In this document: positions 1-6,431 of the stretch, piece by piece
How the letters are laid out: each line of letters starts with the position of its first letter
Position numbering within the stretch: the stretch's first letter is position 1
Assembly: GCA_964408455.1 (NCBI GenBank)
Contig: CAYOZN010000054.1
Span: 1 to 11,605, forward strand
Reading direction: 5' to 3'
DNA length: 11,605 bases
Origin: CAYOZN01 sp964408455
Lineage (GTDB): Bacteria; Planctomycetota; Phycisphaerae; UBA1845; UTPLA1
Translations under genes and position numbers: made by a program
Notes under the pieces: generated by a model
Seen by the model: only the letters and a program-made list of their open reading frames with translations
Databases searched by the model: none
What the model was told of the DNA's origin: nothing

Positions 1-11
1 CTGAAAACCAA

Positions 12-55
12 AAAGCGGGTGATGGGACTTGAACCCACGACATTCACGTTGGCAA
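12..55. repeat. Left attachment site, displaced tRNA-Gly 3' fragment
   Basis: This 44-bp segment is identical to 11551-11594. It carries the 3' half of tRNA-Gly, from the anticodon loop (TTGGCAA on this strand, 49-55) to the discriminator base, plus two flanking bases. The sequence after position 55 does not continue as an anticodon stem (TGCCG instead of CGTGA), so this copy is not a working tRNA. It is the chromosomal 3' end displaced when the element inserted. Confidence 0.95.
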
Positions 56-424
56 TGCCGCCCGCTTGACACTCCCGACAAGCCTAAAGCCTATCAGCGG
101 CCGCACTTTACATAATCTCCGCACACTTTGCAAGTCTTATCATCTACCCGCATTCTTTCGCAGTAATCGCCGATTCCCGACACCCGATTCGGTCTTTTAC
201 CCCGCGCGCAAGGGTGTCCATTTTCCCGCGATGATGTCTCTGGTTCACGCAAACGGACGAGAATGTCGCGGGTATAAAATCGCCGGGCGCGCCGGTAGAA
301 GTGAAAACGCGACAGAATCGCCCAGGACGCACGCGCCGGCCTCGGGCCGACTCAGAGACGGGTACGGTTCATTGCTCGCAGGGCCGCGGCAGCGGCACGG
401 CCAGGATGGAACGGTATCCCCGCC
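56..424. other. Gene-free left end of the element
   Basis: About 370 bp between the left attachment site and the last gene. The part from about 100 to 240 is less GC-rich than the rest. No reading frame here has a credible start with a ribosome-binding site or a recognisable protein. An inverted pair, CCCGCGA (225-231) and TCGCGGG (266-272), is present with 34 bases between the arms. Short dyads occur near 283-295, followed on the minus strand by a few T residues, but they are too weak to call a terminator. By position this would be one arm of attP and could hold integrase or excisionase sites. No repeated arm motif stood out. Confidence 0.5.
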
Positions 425-790
425 TCACGTCGCCGCCGTCAGCTCGCGGCGCCCGCCGTCGGCGTCAAGCAGCACGACGCGCCCACCATCCGCCGCGGCC
501 TCGAGAATCACCCGCGGTGAACCGTCCGGACCGAACAGCCGCAACTCGCCGCCGCCATGCTGCCCGCGCTGGAGCCGGGCGAAGACTTGCCCGCCGCCGT
601 CCAGGATCGTCACGCCCTCGGCGCCCAGGTTGCGCCCGTCGAACAGGACGCCCGCCGCCCGGGCGAGTTCGGAGATACCCTCGAGCGCGACCTTCGATGC
701 CTCTTGGATTCTCGCAAGGCTGCCCGCCATCGGCTTCACCTGATTCTCGAGCACTTCGACCCGTTGACGCAGCGTGTTCTCGTTCATCAT
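425..790 (-). CDS. Coiled-coil protein with C-terminal beta-repeat region, tail-like
   Basis: This 121-residue protein is not assigned to a named family. Residues 3-45 are heptad-like and helical (TLRQRVEVLENQV). Residues 59-118 are three short, glycine-rich strand repeats of the type hxhxDxxG (VTILDGGG, LRLFGPDG, VVLLDADG), the kind of pattern seen in beta-solenoid or fibre stems. The start at 790 is preferred because GGGGAG lies 9 bases upstream; an ATG at 799 abuts that site. It begins 17 bp after the tape-measure-like gene and is the last gene of the cluster. By position and shape it could be a small trimeric fibre or tail-associated protein. That role is inference. Confidence 0.7.
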   Translation of the reverse strand: MMNENTLRQRVEVLENQVKPMAGSLARIQEASKVALEGISELARAAGVLFDGRNLGAEGVTILDGGGQVFARLQRGQHGGGELRLFGPDGSPRVILEAAADGGRVVLLDADGGRRELTAAT

Positions 791-807
791 GGTTTCCATC
801 TCCCCGC

Positions 808-2286
808 CTAATGCCTGCCATGCAGACCGGGCCGGCCCGTTTCGACGTCCGGCCCTTGCAGAGTCGGCCTGCTCGGCCCGTTGGACTTCGCGGCCTCTGC
901 GATGCCCTCTCGGATTCCCTCTTTCACTGCGCGTTTCAGCTCCGTCGAAGCGCCGGGCGCGAAGCCCTCGATGCCGCCCGGCCCACTCTTACCACGCTGG
1001 TTATTGATGAATTCCAGGTACGCGCGATCGCCGCCGAACAGACCGAACGCCCAGCGGTCCAGCTCGTTTCCGAGGCGGTCCAGTAGGATTCGGAATTCGT
1101 TGAATCCATGGTCGCGAAAGCCCCGCTCGCGGGCATCGAACATCGCATCGACTTGAAGCTCTGGTGTTGCGAATTTATCTTCTAATCCCAACTCCTTTTT
1201 TGATTTTTCTACGCGCGCCGCCTCCGACGCCACCAGGTGCGGAATGCGCGCGTTGATACCTTCTGCTTGACGCAACGCGTCTCGCTTCGTTCCGGTTGCG
1301 TCCTGTGATTGGTTGATCGCCTCATTCATCTCCTGAATGTCGCCGAGCCGCTTGTTGTAGATGTCGACCAGCTTCACCGCCATCTCACTGCCGACGAAGC
1401 CCTTCAGGTCCACGCGTTTACCGCCGCGACGAAGCTTGCCCGCGGCCGCCGCGTCATCGATGCGCTCGAGAATCTGCTCGATCGGCATATCGCGCATTCC
1501 CAACGGCAGATCTTTGCGCACTGCTTCTATGGCGGCCACGCCGGAATCGATCAGTTGCGCCGAGCGTTCAGCGTTCTTTTCCTGCTGCGCGACGATCGCC
1601 AGCGTTGCGAGTAGGGATTCATCCTGCCCGCCGGCACGCGCCCAGTTCGATGTCGCGGCACTCGCCGCCGTAAACATTTCAGACGCCGTCACGCCAGGCA
1701 CGGGGCCCGCGGCCGTGATGGCCTTGTTGATCAGCTGCTCGCTGGTCCCCGCCCCTTCATGGAACGCCGATTTGAATTTATTAATGCCCTCGGCGAGCGC
1801 AACCGGGTTCATGCCGGCCCGCTCGGCCGCGATGAGTAGATCGACCTTCCTCAGTTCGCCCGCCGATTCGAACGTGAACGCCCGGTTGAATGCCTCGCCG
1901 CGTTCCAGGCCCGACTTTTGGAGTTGTCTGGCGGCCGCTCGTAGATCGCGCTGCCGTTCTGGAGACAGCGTTGCCAATCGCCGCTCCGCCTGCTCGGCAG
2001 ACATGACGCGGTTGCCCGCCTCATCGGACATCTTCCGAACTGCGTCCAGCGCTTCTTTGAGAGACAGAACGCCCCCCACCAGTGCCGTAACTTGTGTGAC
2101 GGCACGGCCGGCCGCGGCCGCGATTCCCATAAAGGGCTTTTCGACTTTCTCGCCGGTCTCCGCGCCGACCGCGTTCAGCTCCCCGACCTTTTTCTTCAGC
2201 TTCTCGATGTCGCGGTTCGCGCCATCGAGCGCGCGCCGCAGGCTCGCCGATTCATCACTCGTAACGTTCAGGACTACTGCTGCCAT
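808..2286 (-). CDS. Tail tape-measure-like protein
   Basis: At 492 residues this is the longest protein in the element. Residues 11-50 form a charged coiled coil, and 55-80 form an Ala/Gly/Val-rich amphipathic stretch. The rest, to about 425, is almost wholly helical with little repetition, and the C-terminus (430-492) is a Gly/Pro-rich tail. This architecture, and its position late in a phage-like cluster, match tail tape-measure proteins, which set tail length and pass through the tail tube. It is short for a typical siphovirus tape measure and lacks a peptidase or transglycosylase domain that I can see. The ATG at 2286 has GAGG 7 bases upstream and follows the zinc-ribbon gene by 28 bp. 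A minor virion or internal ejection protein is the alternative. Confidence 0.6.
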   Translation of the reverse strand: MAAVVLNVTSDESASLRRALDGANRDIEKLKKKVGELNAVGAETGEKVEKPFMGIAAAAGRAVTQVTALVGGVLSLKEALDAVRKMSDEAGNRVMSAEQAERRLATLSPERQRDLRAAARQLQKSGLERGEAFNRAFTFESAGELRKVDLLIAAERAGMNPVALAEGINKFKSAFHEGAGTSEQLINKAITAAGPVPGVTASEMFTAASAATSNWARAGGQDESLLATLAIVAQQEKNAERSAQLIDSGVAAIEAVRKDLPLGMRDMPIEQILERIDDAAAAGKLRRGGKRVDLKGFVGSEMAVKLVDIYNKRLGDIQEMNEAINQSQDATGTKRDALRQAEGINARIPHLVASEAARVEKSKKELGLEDKFATPELQVDAMFDARERGFRDHGFNEFRILLDRLGNELDRWAFGLFGGDRAYLEFINNQRGKSGPGGIEGFAPGASTELKRAVKEGIREGIAEAAKSNGPSRPTLQGPDVETGRPGLHGRH

Positions 2287-2314
2287 CACATTACCTCGTG
2301 CCGCCGCAGCGGCA

Positions 2315-2626
2315 TCATTTGAAAACTCTACCGAACGCCCGCGCGATTCGCCGCGGGATGTCGCGCCACTTCGCCACGGGCGACACGCCCCAGGCTCCAC
2401 GCTCCGCCGGCTGCTCGCCGATGCGTGCGATCTGCGCGTTGCCGGCCATGACCCGCGCGTAGCGGATCGCCGCCTCTTCGAACGACAGCTCCGAATCGGC
2501 TCGGTATCTCTTGCCGCAGTGAATGCACTGCACGATAAGCTGGCAGCCGTGGTCCTGATAGAACCGGCGCCGCCGCACGTGCACCACGTCGGCCAGGCGC
2601 GAATAACAATTCGGGCAACGATCCAT
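2315..2626 (-). CDS. Small zinc-ribbon-like protein
   Basis: The protein has 103 residues. Two CxxC knuckles, C4-x2-C7 and C34-x2-C37, are separated by 26 residues rich in basic and aromatic side chains, the spacing of a four-cysteine zinc ribbon. The second half is helical and strongly basic (ending RRIARAFGRVFK), suggesting nucleic-acid or protein binding. A GAGG sits 9 bases before the ATG. It lies between a helical structural-type protein and the tape-measure-like protein. Small zinc ribbons occur in phage tail and head clusters and also as transcription modulators, so the role cannot be settled from sequence. The metal-binding prediction is fairly secure; the function is unknown. Confidence 0.75.
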   Translation of the reverse strand: MDRCPNCYSRLADVVHVRRRRFYQDHGCQLIVQCIHCGKRYRADSELSFEEAAIRYARVMAGNAQIARIGEQPAERGAWGVSPVAKWRDIPRRIARAFGRVFK

Positions 2627-2653
2627 CGTTCACGTCCTCGGTCGAAAGTTGCC

Positions 2654-2691
2654 GGCGGCGCCGCGAGAATCGCAAAAACCACGGCGCCGCC
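2654..2691. promoter_or_regulatory. GC-rich inverted repeat
   Basis: Perfect 10-bp arms, GGCGGCGCCG (2654-2663) and CGGCGCCGCC (2682-2691), with an 18-base loop. It lies between the genes ending at 2742 and starting at 2626, just upstream of the zinc-ribbon gene's ribosome-binding site. There is no T-run after it on the minus strand, so it is more likely an RNA-processing, attenuation or stability structure than a terminator. Confidence 0.55.
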
Positions 2692-2701
2692 AGCATGTAC
2701 C

Positions 2702-2733
2702 GGCCCGCCCCGCACACACGCGAGCGGCGGGCC
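2702..2733 (-). promoter_or_regulatory. Hairpin after the 3161-2742 gene
   Basis: Perfect 8-bp stem GGCCCGCC / GGCGGGCC with a 16-base loop, starting 8 bases beyond the stop codon of the upstream gene in the direction of transcription. It could protect the upstream message or reduce read-through. The absence of a following T-run argues against a standard intrinsic terminator. Confidence 0.5.
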
Positions 2734-2741
2734 TTGCGCGC

Positions 2742-3161
2742 CTACTGTGCGGCCAAAATCGCGGCATCAACGTTGGAGCGCGACGCCGTGACGGTTGGCA
2801 GCACGTCGTCGCTATTGCCCTTCCCGGTTGCAACCGGGCTCATGGCCTCGAGCGCCGCCCGATCGGTGTTCGCGGCGGTGAGCTTCGCCTCAAGTCCAGT
2901 CACCACGGATGCCGCGGCCGTAATCGCCGTGTCCAGTGTCGCGCCCACGGCATCCAGCGCGGTCGCGCGATCGGTATATTCCGAGTCGCTCGTCGCGCTG
3001 GCCTTCGCCGTGTTGTAGGCGGAAAGCGCCGTCACGCGGGCACGCTTCGCGACCAGCGCGTCATACTCCGCCGTCGAGGTTGCTTTCCTATGGGTCAGAT
3101 CCACGATCAGAGCGAGGACCGTGTCGTATTCAGTGCGAATCGCTGTTTGGACTGCGTTCAT
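2742..3161 (-). CDS. Helical Ala/Thr-rich protein of unknown function
   Basis: The protein has 139 residues and no family I recognise. Residues 1-110 are predicted by eye to be long helices with alternating Ala, Leu, Val and charged positions (EYDTVLALIVDLTHRK, AITAAASVVTGLEAKL), consistent with a coiled-coil bundle. The last 30 residues are more polar. It has no signal peptide or cysteines. AAAGGA lies about 7 bases before the ATG. It sits in the virion-like cluster between a small beta-type protein and the zinc-ribbon gene. A structural, scaffold-like or head-tail role is possible from the position, but this is inference only. Confidence 0.7.
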   Translation of the reverse strand: MNAVQTAIRTEYDTVLALIVDLTHRKATSTAEYDALVAKRARVTALSAYNTAKASATSDSEYTDRATALDAVGATLDTAITAAASVVTGLEAKLTAANTDRAALEAMSPVATGKGNSDDVLPTVTASRSNVDAAILAAQ

Positions 3162-3206
3162 CGGTTCATCCTTTCTTTTGCGCTTCAGCGCTTACGATGC
3201 CGCGCA

Positions 3207-3515
3207 TCAGGATTCGAGTATCCCGATTTGCATTTCCTTCAGTGCGAAAACCGGCGCGCCGGCTGCGCAAATGTAGCTGATGCTGGTAATCCCCGGCGGA
3301 ATTAGCTCCCGCGCGGATGCCGACAGCCGGAGCTTGTTTGTCCCGGCCGCATTCGTCGCCGTCGCGGCAGTGCCGTTGAATGCCAAGAAAACGGCATTCG
3401 TGTCCGCGCCGTTGCTGGCATCCGCGCCGGTGTGCACCAGCTCGTGCCAGCGCGACACGTCAACCGTCACCGTCGCCGCGGTAGTTCCAGCGGCAAGCAG
3501 TTGTGGAAGGGTCAT
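3207..3515 (-). CDS. Small beta-rich protein, possible virion component
   Basis: The protein has 102 residues and is unassigned. It alternates short hydrophobic strands with Ala/Thr/Gly/Asn turns (VTVDVSRWHEL, AVFLAFNGT, KLRLSASARELI, ISYICAAGAPVFALKEMQIGI). This composition is common in small phage decoration, head-completion or tail proteins. The ATG at 3515 follows a strong AGGAG that overlaps the stop region of the preceding gene, giving a 5-bp intergenic gap and implying co-translation. The coding start could be read further upstream, but no ribosome-binding site supports that. A virion role is suggested by composition and position, not by a motif. Confidence 0.7.
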   Translation of the reverse strand: MTLPQLLAAGTTAATVTVDVSRWHELVHTGADASNGADTNAVFLAFNGTAATATNAAGTNKLRLSASARELIPPGITSISYICAAGAPVFALKEMQIGILES

Positions 3516-3520
3516 CCGAT

Positions 3521-4129
3521 TTACTCCTTGAACGCCAGGCACGCGGCTTCGAACGCGGTGCGCGGCTGCTCGATTGGTGGAATGCACGGCTCGGCCGAAC
3601 CGCCGAACGCACGCGGGGCAATTCGTCGAATCAACTCCGCCTCGGCCTCCAGGGGCGTGACCTTCCGCTGGAGCTTCTGCTGCGCGGCAGAAACGGCGGC
3701 CTCCGCCGCAGTGGCCGAAACGGCGAGCGGTTCGCGTTCGCGACGCAGCGCCGCGCGCTGACGGTCGACGTCGACGCCCGCAGCGGCGAGCTGGTCCAGC
3801 GCGCCGAGCACTTCGTCAATGCGGGCAAGTCGCGGGTCCGCCCGCCCGGCGCCGGCAACTGCGGCGTGGTACTCTTCGCGCGCTTCGTCGATGCGCCCGT
3901 TGAGGAATTCGACGCGGGACCGCGCGGCGCGATAGACCGCCAGCTCCGCGGGCGAGATGCCCAGGGCCCCCGCGATGGCGTCCAGGTCGCGCCTGCGCCT
4001 GCCGCCCTCGGGCGTCGAGAATTCCAGCGGTTCGCGCTGGCCGAGCGATTCGGCGAGCACTTCAGCGAATGCCCGCCAGTCGCGGGCAATCGGTGCCGAC
4101 TTCGCGGCATCAAGGGAAGTTGCAATCAT
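3521..4129 (-). CDS. Coiled-coil protein of unknown function
   Basis: The protein has 202 residues. Residues 10-45 are acidic/hydrophobic helix and 45-70 hold a small helix-turn-helix-like segment (LDAIAGALGISPAELAVYRAA). Residues 70-175 form a long, Ala/Arg/Glu-rich helix with heptad character. I do not recognise the family. ATG 4129 is chosen because GGAG lies 9 bases upstream; ATG 4144 in the same frame lacks a ribosome-binding site. It follows the 4658-4158 gene by 28 bp and is followed after 5 bp by the next. The helical character and the slot after the protease-like gene fit a scaffold or internal core protein, but that is speculative. Confidence 0.7.
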   Translation of the reverse strand: MIATSLDAAKSAPIARDWRAFAEVLAESLGQREPLEFSTPEGGRRRRDLDAIAGALGISPAELAVYRAARSRVEFLNGRIDEAREEYHAAVAGAGRADPRLARIDEVLGALDQLAAAGVDVDRQRAALRREREPLAVSATAAEAAVSAAQQKLQRKVTPLEAEAELIRRIAPRAFGGSAEPCIPPIEQPRTAFEAACLAFKE

Positions 4130-4157
4130 GCGTGTTTTCTCCATCAAAAAGGTTGAT

Positions 4158-4658
4158 TCACTTTGAAGCGTGATACAGGCACTCGCGCGAGATCGCGTCA
4201 CGCAGCCGATCGGGCGCGTCGGCGCCGGTGAACAGCGCCGGCAGCCCGGCGCGAATGTCGTCGGCCAGGGCGCCGCGCTGGTGGAAGGTGCCGATGGCGC
4301 AGCGCTCGGCTTGCAGCGCTTCCTGATGCTCCGCTTTGATTTGTTCGCGCCGCACAATGTCGCGCGATGCCTTGAATTCGGCCTCCAATTTCTCCGCCCG
4401 CGCGGCTTCCATGACGCGCTTTGCCTCCGCGACTTCCACGGCGATCTGTGCGACCAGCCGGACCGCGCCGCGCCAGACCGCCAGCCGCACGCCAGACAGG
4501 CTCAGGGCCTCGGCCAGTTGCGCCAGTCGCGCGGCATCGCCGCGGGCCGACTTGCCGGCGGTCTCGCGCTCGAGAATCGCCCGGACATCCAGGCGGGCGG
4601 CCTTCAGTCCCGCCGGCGTGAATTCAATCGGTGCCGTTGCTGTTGCTGTTGCTGCCAT
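4158..4658 (-). CDS. Helical protein with Ala-Thr repeat N-terminus, unknown function
   Basis: The protein has 166 residues and no recognised family. It opens with an Ala-Thr dipeptide repeat (MAATATATAP) encoded by a GCAACA microsatellite at about 4635-4658. It continues as mostly helix, including an Ala/Glu/Lys-rich coiled coil at residues 70-118 (EVAEAKRVMEAARAEKLEAE), and ends with a helical domain at 125-166. GGAG lies about 10 bases before the ATG. The gene begins 36 bp after the protease-like gene. In tailed phages the slot after the prohead protease usually holds scaffold or capsid genes. This protein is too short and too helical for an HK97-fold capsid, so scaffold-like or size-determining roles are only guesses. 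Confidence 0.7.
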   Translation of the reverse strand: MAATATATAPIEFTPAGLKAARLDVRAILERETAGKSARGDAARLAQLAEALSLSGVRLAVWRGAVRLVAQIAVEVAEAKRVMEAARAEKLEAEFKASRDIVRREQIKAEHQEALQAERCAIGTFHQRGALADDIRAGLPALFTGADAPDRLRDAISRECLYHASK

Positions 4659-4694
4659 TGCTGTTGCACTCCAATTCTGCGGCCGTGCCGCGGT

Positions 4695-5348
4695 TCAAAA
4701 AATGTCGATCGTGCATCCGCCGTTGGCGAGCTGATGAATTCGCACCGGCCCGACGGTCAAATCCTGCCCGATTCGCTCGCTCGCTCGTTCCACGGAGGCA
4801 GCACTGCGGGCGGGGAAGATGCCATTGGGATTCGCGGCCGGCTCGTCGACCAGATCGACAGCGTGCAGCCACTTCAACCGGGCGTGCGGCAATCCGTCGA
4901 TGTTGCGCGGGTCCGGTGATTGGAATTCGCCGTTGATGGTGTGCTCGTCCAGGAAGGCGGCCATTCGGTCCAAGTCCTGCGCGAATCGAAGAGACAAGCC
5001 CATTGCCGACGGGCTCGCCAACATGATGCCGCCGAGCAGCTCCGCCAGGTTGCCGCACGGATTCTCCGCCGCGTAATCGAGGAAGTGCAGATCGGCCAGC
5101 ACCGCATCGCCGACGATTCGCGCGTCGTGCAGCTCCGCAACCGTCTCCTCGTTCTCGATGTCGTCGATAGCCGGGTGTCCCAGCCGCACGGCAATGCCCG
5201 CCGCCGGCGCGTTGATTGTGCCGCAGACTTCGCGCAGGAATGTCCGGTCGATCCAAAACGACACATTCGCAGCCGCCTCGCCCAGTGTCGTTACGGCGAC
5301 GCCGCGTACAACGCCCGCGTCGAAATGTCCGCCAGTCGCCTCAAACAT
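4695..5348 (-). CDS. Phage prohead-protease-like protein
   Basis: The protein has 217 residues. Its pattern matches phage capsid-maturation serine proteases and protease/scaffold proteins: RLGHPAIDD with a candidate catalytic His58, a strand/helix region with ARIVGDAVLADLHF (77-90), MGLSLRF with candidate nucleophile Ser119, and VDLVDEPAANPNGIF (164-178), a closing motif common in these phage proteins. Such enzymes process scaffold and capsid during head assembly. ATG 5348 is chosen for GGAG about 8 bases upstream. Residues 180-217 form a short extra tail. Oddly, the element shows no capsid or portal gene for it to process, so it might act on a helper's head or be a non-enzymatic scaffold. 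The family call is by motif pattern and the catalytic residues are inferred. Confidence 0.65.
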   Translation of the reverse strand: MFEATGGHFDAGVVRGVAVTTLGEAAANVSFWIDRTFLREVCGTINAPAAGIAVRLGHPAIDDIENEETVAELHDARIVGDAVLADLHFLDYAAENPCGNLAELLGGIMLASPSAMGLSLRFAQDLDRMAAFLDEHTINGEFQSPDPRNIDGLPHARLKWLHAVDLVDEPAANPNGIFPARSAASVERASERIGQDLTVGPVRIHQLANGGCTIDIF

Positions 5349-5363
5349 GATTTCATCTCCAGT

Positions 5364-5381
5364 GTGCCGCCCACGCGGCAC
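5364..5381 (-). promoter_or_regulatory. Hairpin upstream of the protease-like gene
   Basis: Perfect 7-bp stem GTGCCGC / GCGGCAC with a 4-base loop, lying between the stop codon of the small-terminase-like gene and the GGAG of the next gene. There is no following T-run. It could affect translation of the protease-like gene or message stability. Confidence 0.5.
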
Positions 5382-5396
5382 GGTTGTTAGCCGCCG

Positions 5397-5918
5397 CTAA
5401 GTTTCGTCATTCGCCCGGGCGCCGGTGCCGTTGTCCGTCGGGTGCGGGCCGTCGCCGCACAGAAAGCGCCGCACGCCGTCAAACCATTGCTGCATCGTCT
5501 CTCGAATCTCGCCGATGCTGCGCTGCGCCAGCCGCGGCGCCAGCTCGCTCGGCGCCCGCTCGATCGACGAAACGAACGCGTCGATGATCTCCATTCGCTG
5601 CCGCTCATTCTCTTCCCGCGGAATGACGCGGTTCTCGAGCGCCGCAATCTTCAGCTCTGAATGCCGGGCCCGCGCCAGCCGCAATCGCCGCTCGGCCTCG
5701 ATCGACGGGTTCGGCGCCTGTTGCTGCTCCGCCCACCAGCGAAACCATGCCGTCACGCTCCATCCCTGCGTGGTCACTGGCGGCGCGCCGCTGGACGCCC
5801 ACTTCTCGACCGACCGCAGGCTCTTCCCGAAACAGCGGGCCAGGTCGCGCTGCGTCGCGACGAAAAACTCGCCGCCGGCTTCGGTTTTCGCCTTGCTTTT
5901 GCTGCGTCTTTTCGCCAC
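5397..5918 (-). CDS. Small terminase subunit-like protein (Nu1 type)
   Basis: The protein has 173 residues. After a basic leader (residues 1-12), residues 20-62 form an HTH followed by a Trp-rich wing (ATQRDLARCFGKSLRSVEKW, then ASSGAPP and WFRWWAEQQ). This resembles the DNA-binding domain of lambda Nu1 and related DUF1441-type small terminases. Residues 75-155 form a long charged helix and a C-terminal helical part, as expected for the oligomerisation and large-subunit contact regions. Small terminases choose the DNA to be packaged. The start is GTG 5918, with only a weak ribosome-binding site. A gene-free region with direct repeats lies directly upstream. No large terminase follows; the next gene starts 48 bp later. 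An HTH regulator is the alternative reading. Confidence 0.7.
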   Translation of the reverse strand: MAKRRSKSKAKTEAGGEFFVATQRDLARCFGKSLRSVEKWASSGAPPVTTQGWSVTAWFRWWAEQQQAPNPSIEAERRLRLARARHSELKIAALENRVIPREENERQRMEIIDAFVSSIERAPSELAPRLAQRSIGEIRETMQQWFDGVRRFLCGDGPHPTDNGTGARANDET

Positions 5919-6122
5919 TGTCAGAGTCCGTTAGGTGCTACCCGCACGTAAGTTTTTACCCCAAAGGGCGTTACACTTCCTAGATCGCCGGCTCTTCGAG
6001 CCCCAGGCCGCCGCCGGAGAGGGACCCGCAGTGCCTCCCCCGTGGCACTAGCCGCGTTTTTGAAGCGCCAGTGCGGTTTTTGGTGCGGGTGCAACCGCGT
6101 TTGCGTTGCGCCAGCGGGGTTT
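5919..6122. promoter_or_regulatory. Repeat-containing gene-free region, candidate late promoter or packaging site
   Basis: This 204-bp segment separates the replication unit from the virion-like unit. It holds the direct repeats described separately, a 6-bp stem hairpin AGTGCC / GGCACT (6030-6049), a 5-bp stem GGCTC / GAGCC (5990-6002) and a small dyad GTAAGTTTTTAC near 5948-5959. No intrinsic terminator follows the upstream gene. Because small-terminase recognition sites often lie next to terS, the region is a candidate pac/cosB-type site, and it may also carry the late promoter. I could not pick out clear -35 and -10 boxes. Confidence 0.5.
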
Positions 6123-6124
6123 TC
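6052..6124. repeat. Two 30-bp imperfect direct repeats upstream of the terminase-like gene
   Basis: Unit A starts CCGCGTTTTTGAAGCGCCAG (6052-6071) and unit B starts CCGCGTTTGCGTTGCGCCAG (6095-6114); 16 of these 20 bases agree. Each is followed by a G-rich step and a T-run (GCGGTTTTT and GGGGTTTT), extending the similarity to about 30 bp with a 43-bp period. Unit B runs into the 3' end of the gene ending at 6123. The form is that of protein-binding repeats. Confidence 0.6.
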
Positions 6125-6431
6125 ATAGCCTCACCTCGTCACGCCCGGGCCGTCGCACCATCCGTTCCAGCTCGCTCCGATCAGCGTACATCGTCAGCGG
6201 AAGCGCTCTCGCGACGGCCGCGGCAGCGTCGGCCAGCCGGCACGTCGTCGCGTCAGCGCCCAGCCGCAGCAGCCGCCGCATGGCGTCCATCGCCTCAGCC
6301 GGTACGCGCCGGGTGCCGTCGGCATCCCTGGTGCACCGCAGACCGAACAGGGCCAGCGCCGCAGCCAGCTTGCGGGGCTCCACGCCCAGGGCCTCGGCGG
6401 CCTCGGGGATGGTCGGGTCAGTACGGGGCAT
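6123..6431 (-). CDS. Small HTH-like protein
   Basis: The protein has 102 residues. Residues 6-55 resemble a MerR/excisionase-type helix-turn-helix (TIPEAAEALGVEPRKLAAAL, with a short basic turn before VPAEAMDAMRRLL). Residues 60-102 are helical and end in a basic tail (MVRRPGRDEVRL). ATG 6431 is preferred because GGAGG lies 9 bases upstream; an ATG at 6440 is too close to that site. It overlaps the end of the ATPase gene by 14 bp, implying translational coupling. By position, between replication and virion genes, it could be a late-gene activator or a replication accessory. It is not assigned to a named family. Confidence 0.7.
   Translation of the reverse strand: MPRTDPTIPEAAEALGVEPRKLAAALALFGLRCTRDADGTRRVPAEAMDAMRRLLRLGADATTCRLADAAAAVARALPLTMYADRSELERMVRRPGRDEVRL

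Noticed and set aside
12..55. Second functional tRNA-Gly at the left end
   Set aside because: Only the 3' half is present; bases after position 55 cannot pair to complete the anticodon stem or supply a D arm.
301..1086. Plus-strand frames near the left end as possible genes
   Set aside because: Arg/Pro/Ser-rich translations typical of antisense frames, overlapping the supported 790-425 gene and the end of the 2286-808 gene.
2284..2717. Extended N-terminus for the tape-measure-like protein (start near 2715)
   Set aside because: The extension would overlap the whole zinc-ribbon gene in another frame and is Arg/Ser-rich. ATG 2286 has a well-placed GAGG, and protein-like sequence starts there.
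1361..2791. Long plus-strand open frame (476 codons) opposite the tape-measure-like gene
   Set aside because: It runs antisense through the 2286-808 and 2626-2315 genes, has Ser/Arg/Ala-rich low-information sequence and no recognised motif. The opposite strand has protein-like sequence with good ribosome-binding sites. It is a shadow frame of GC-rich coding DNA.
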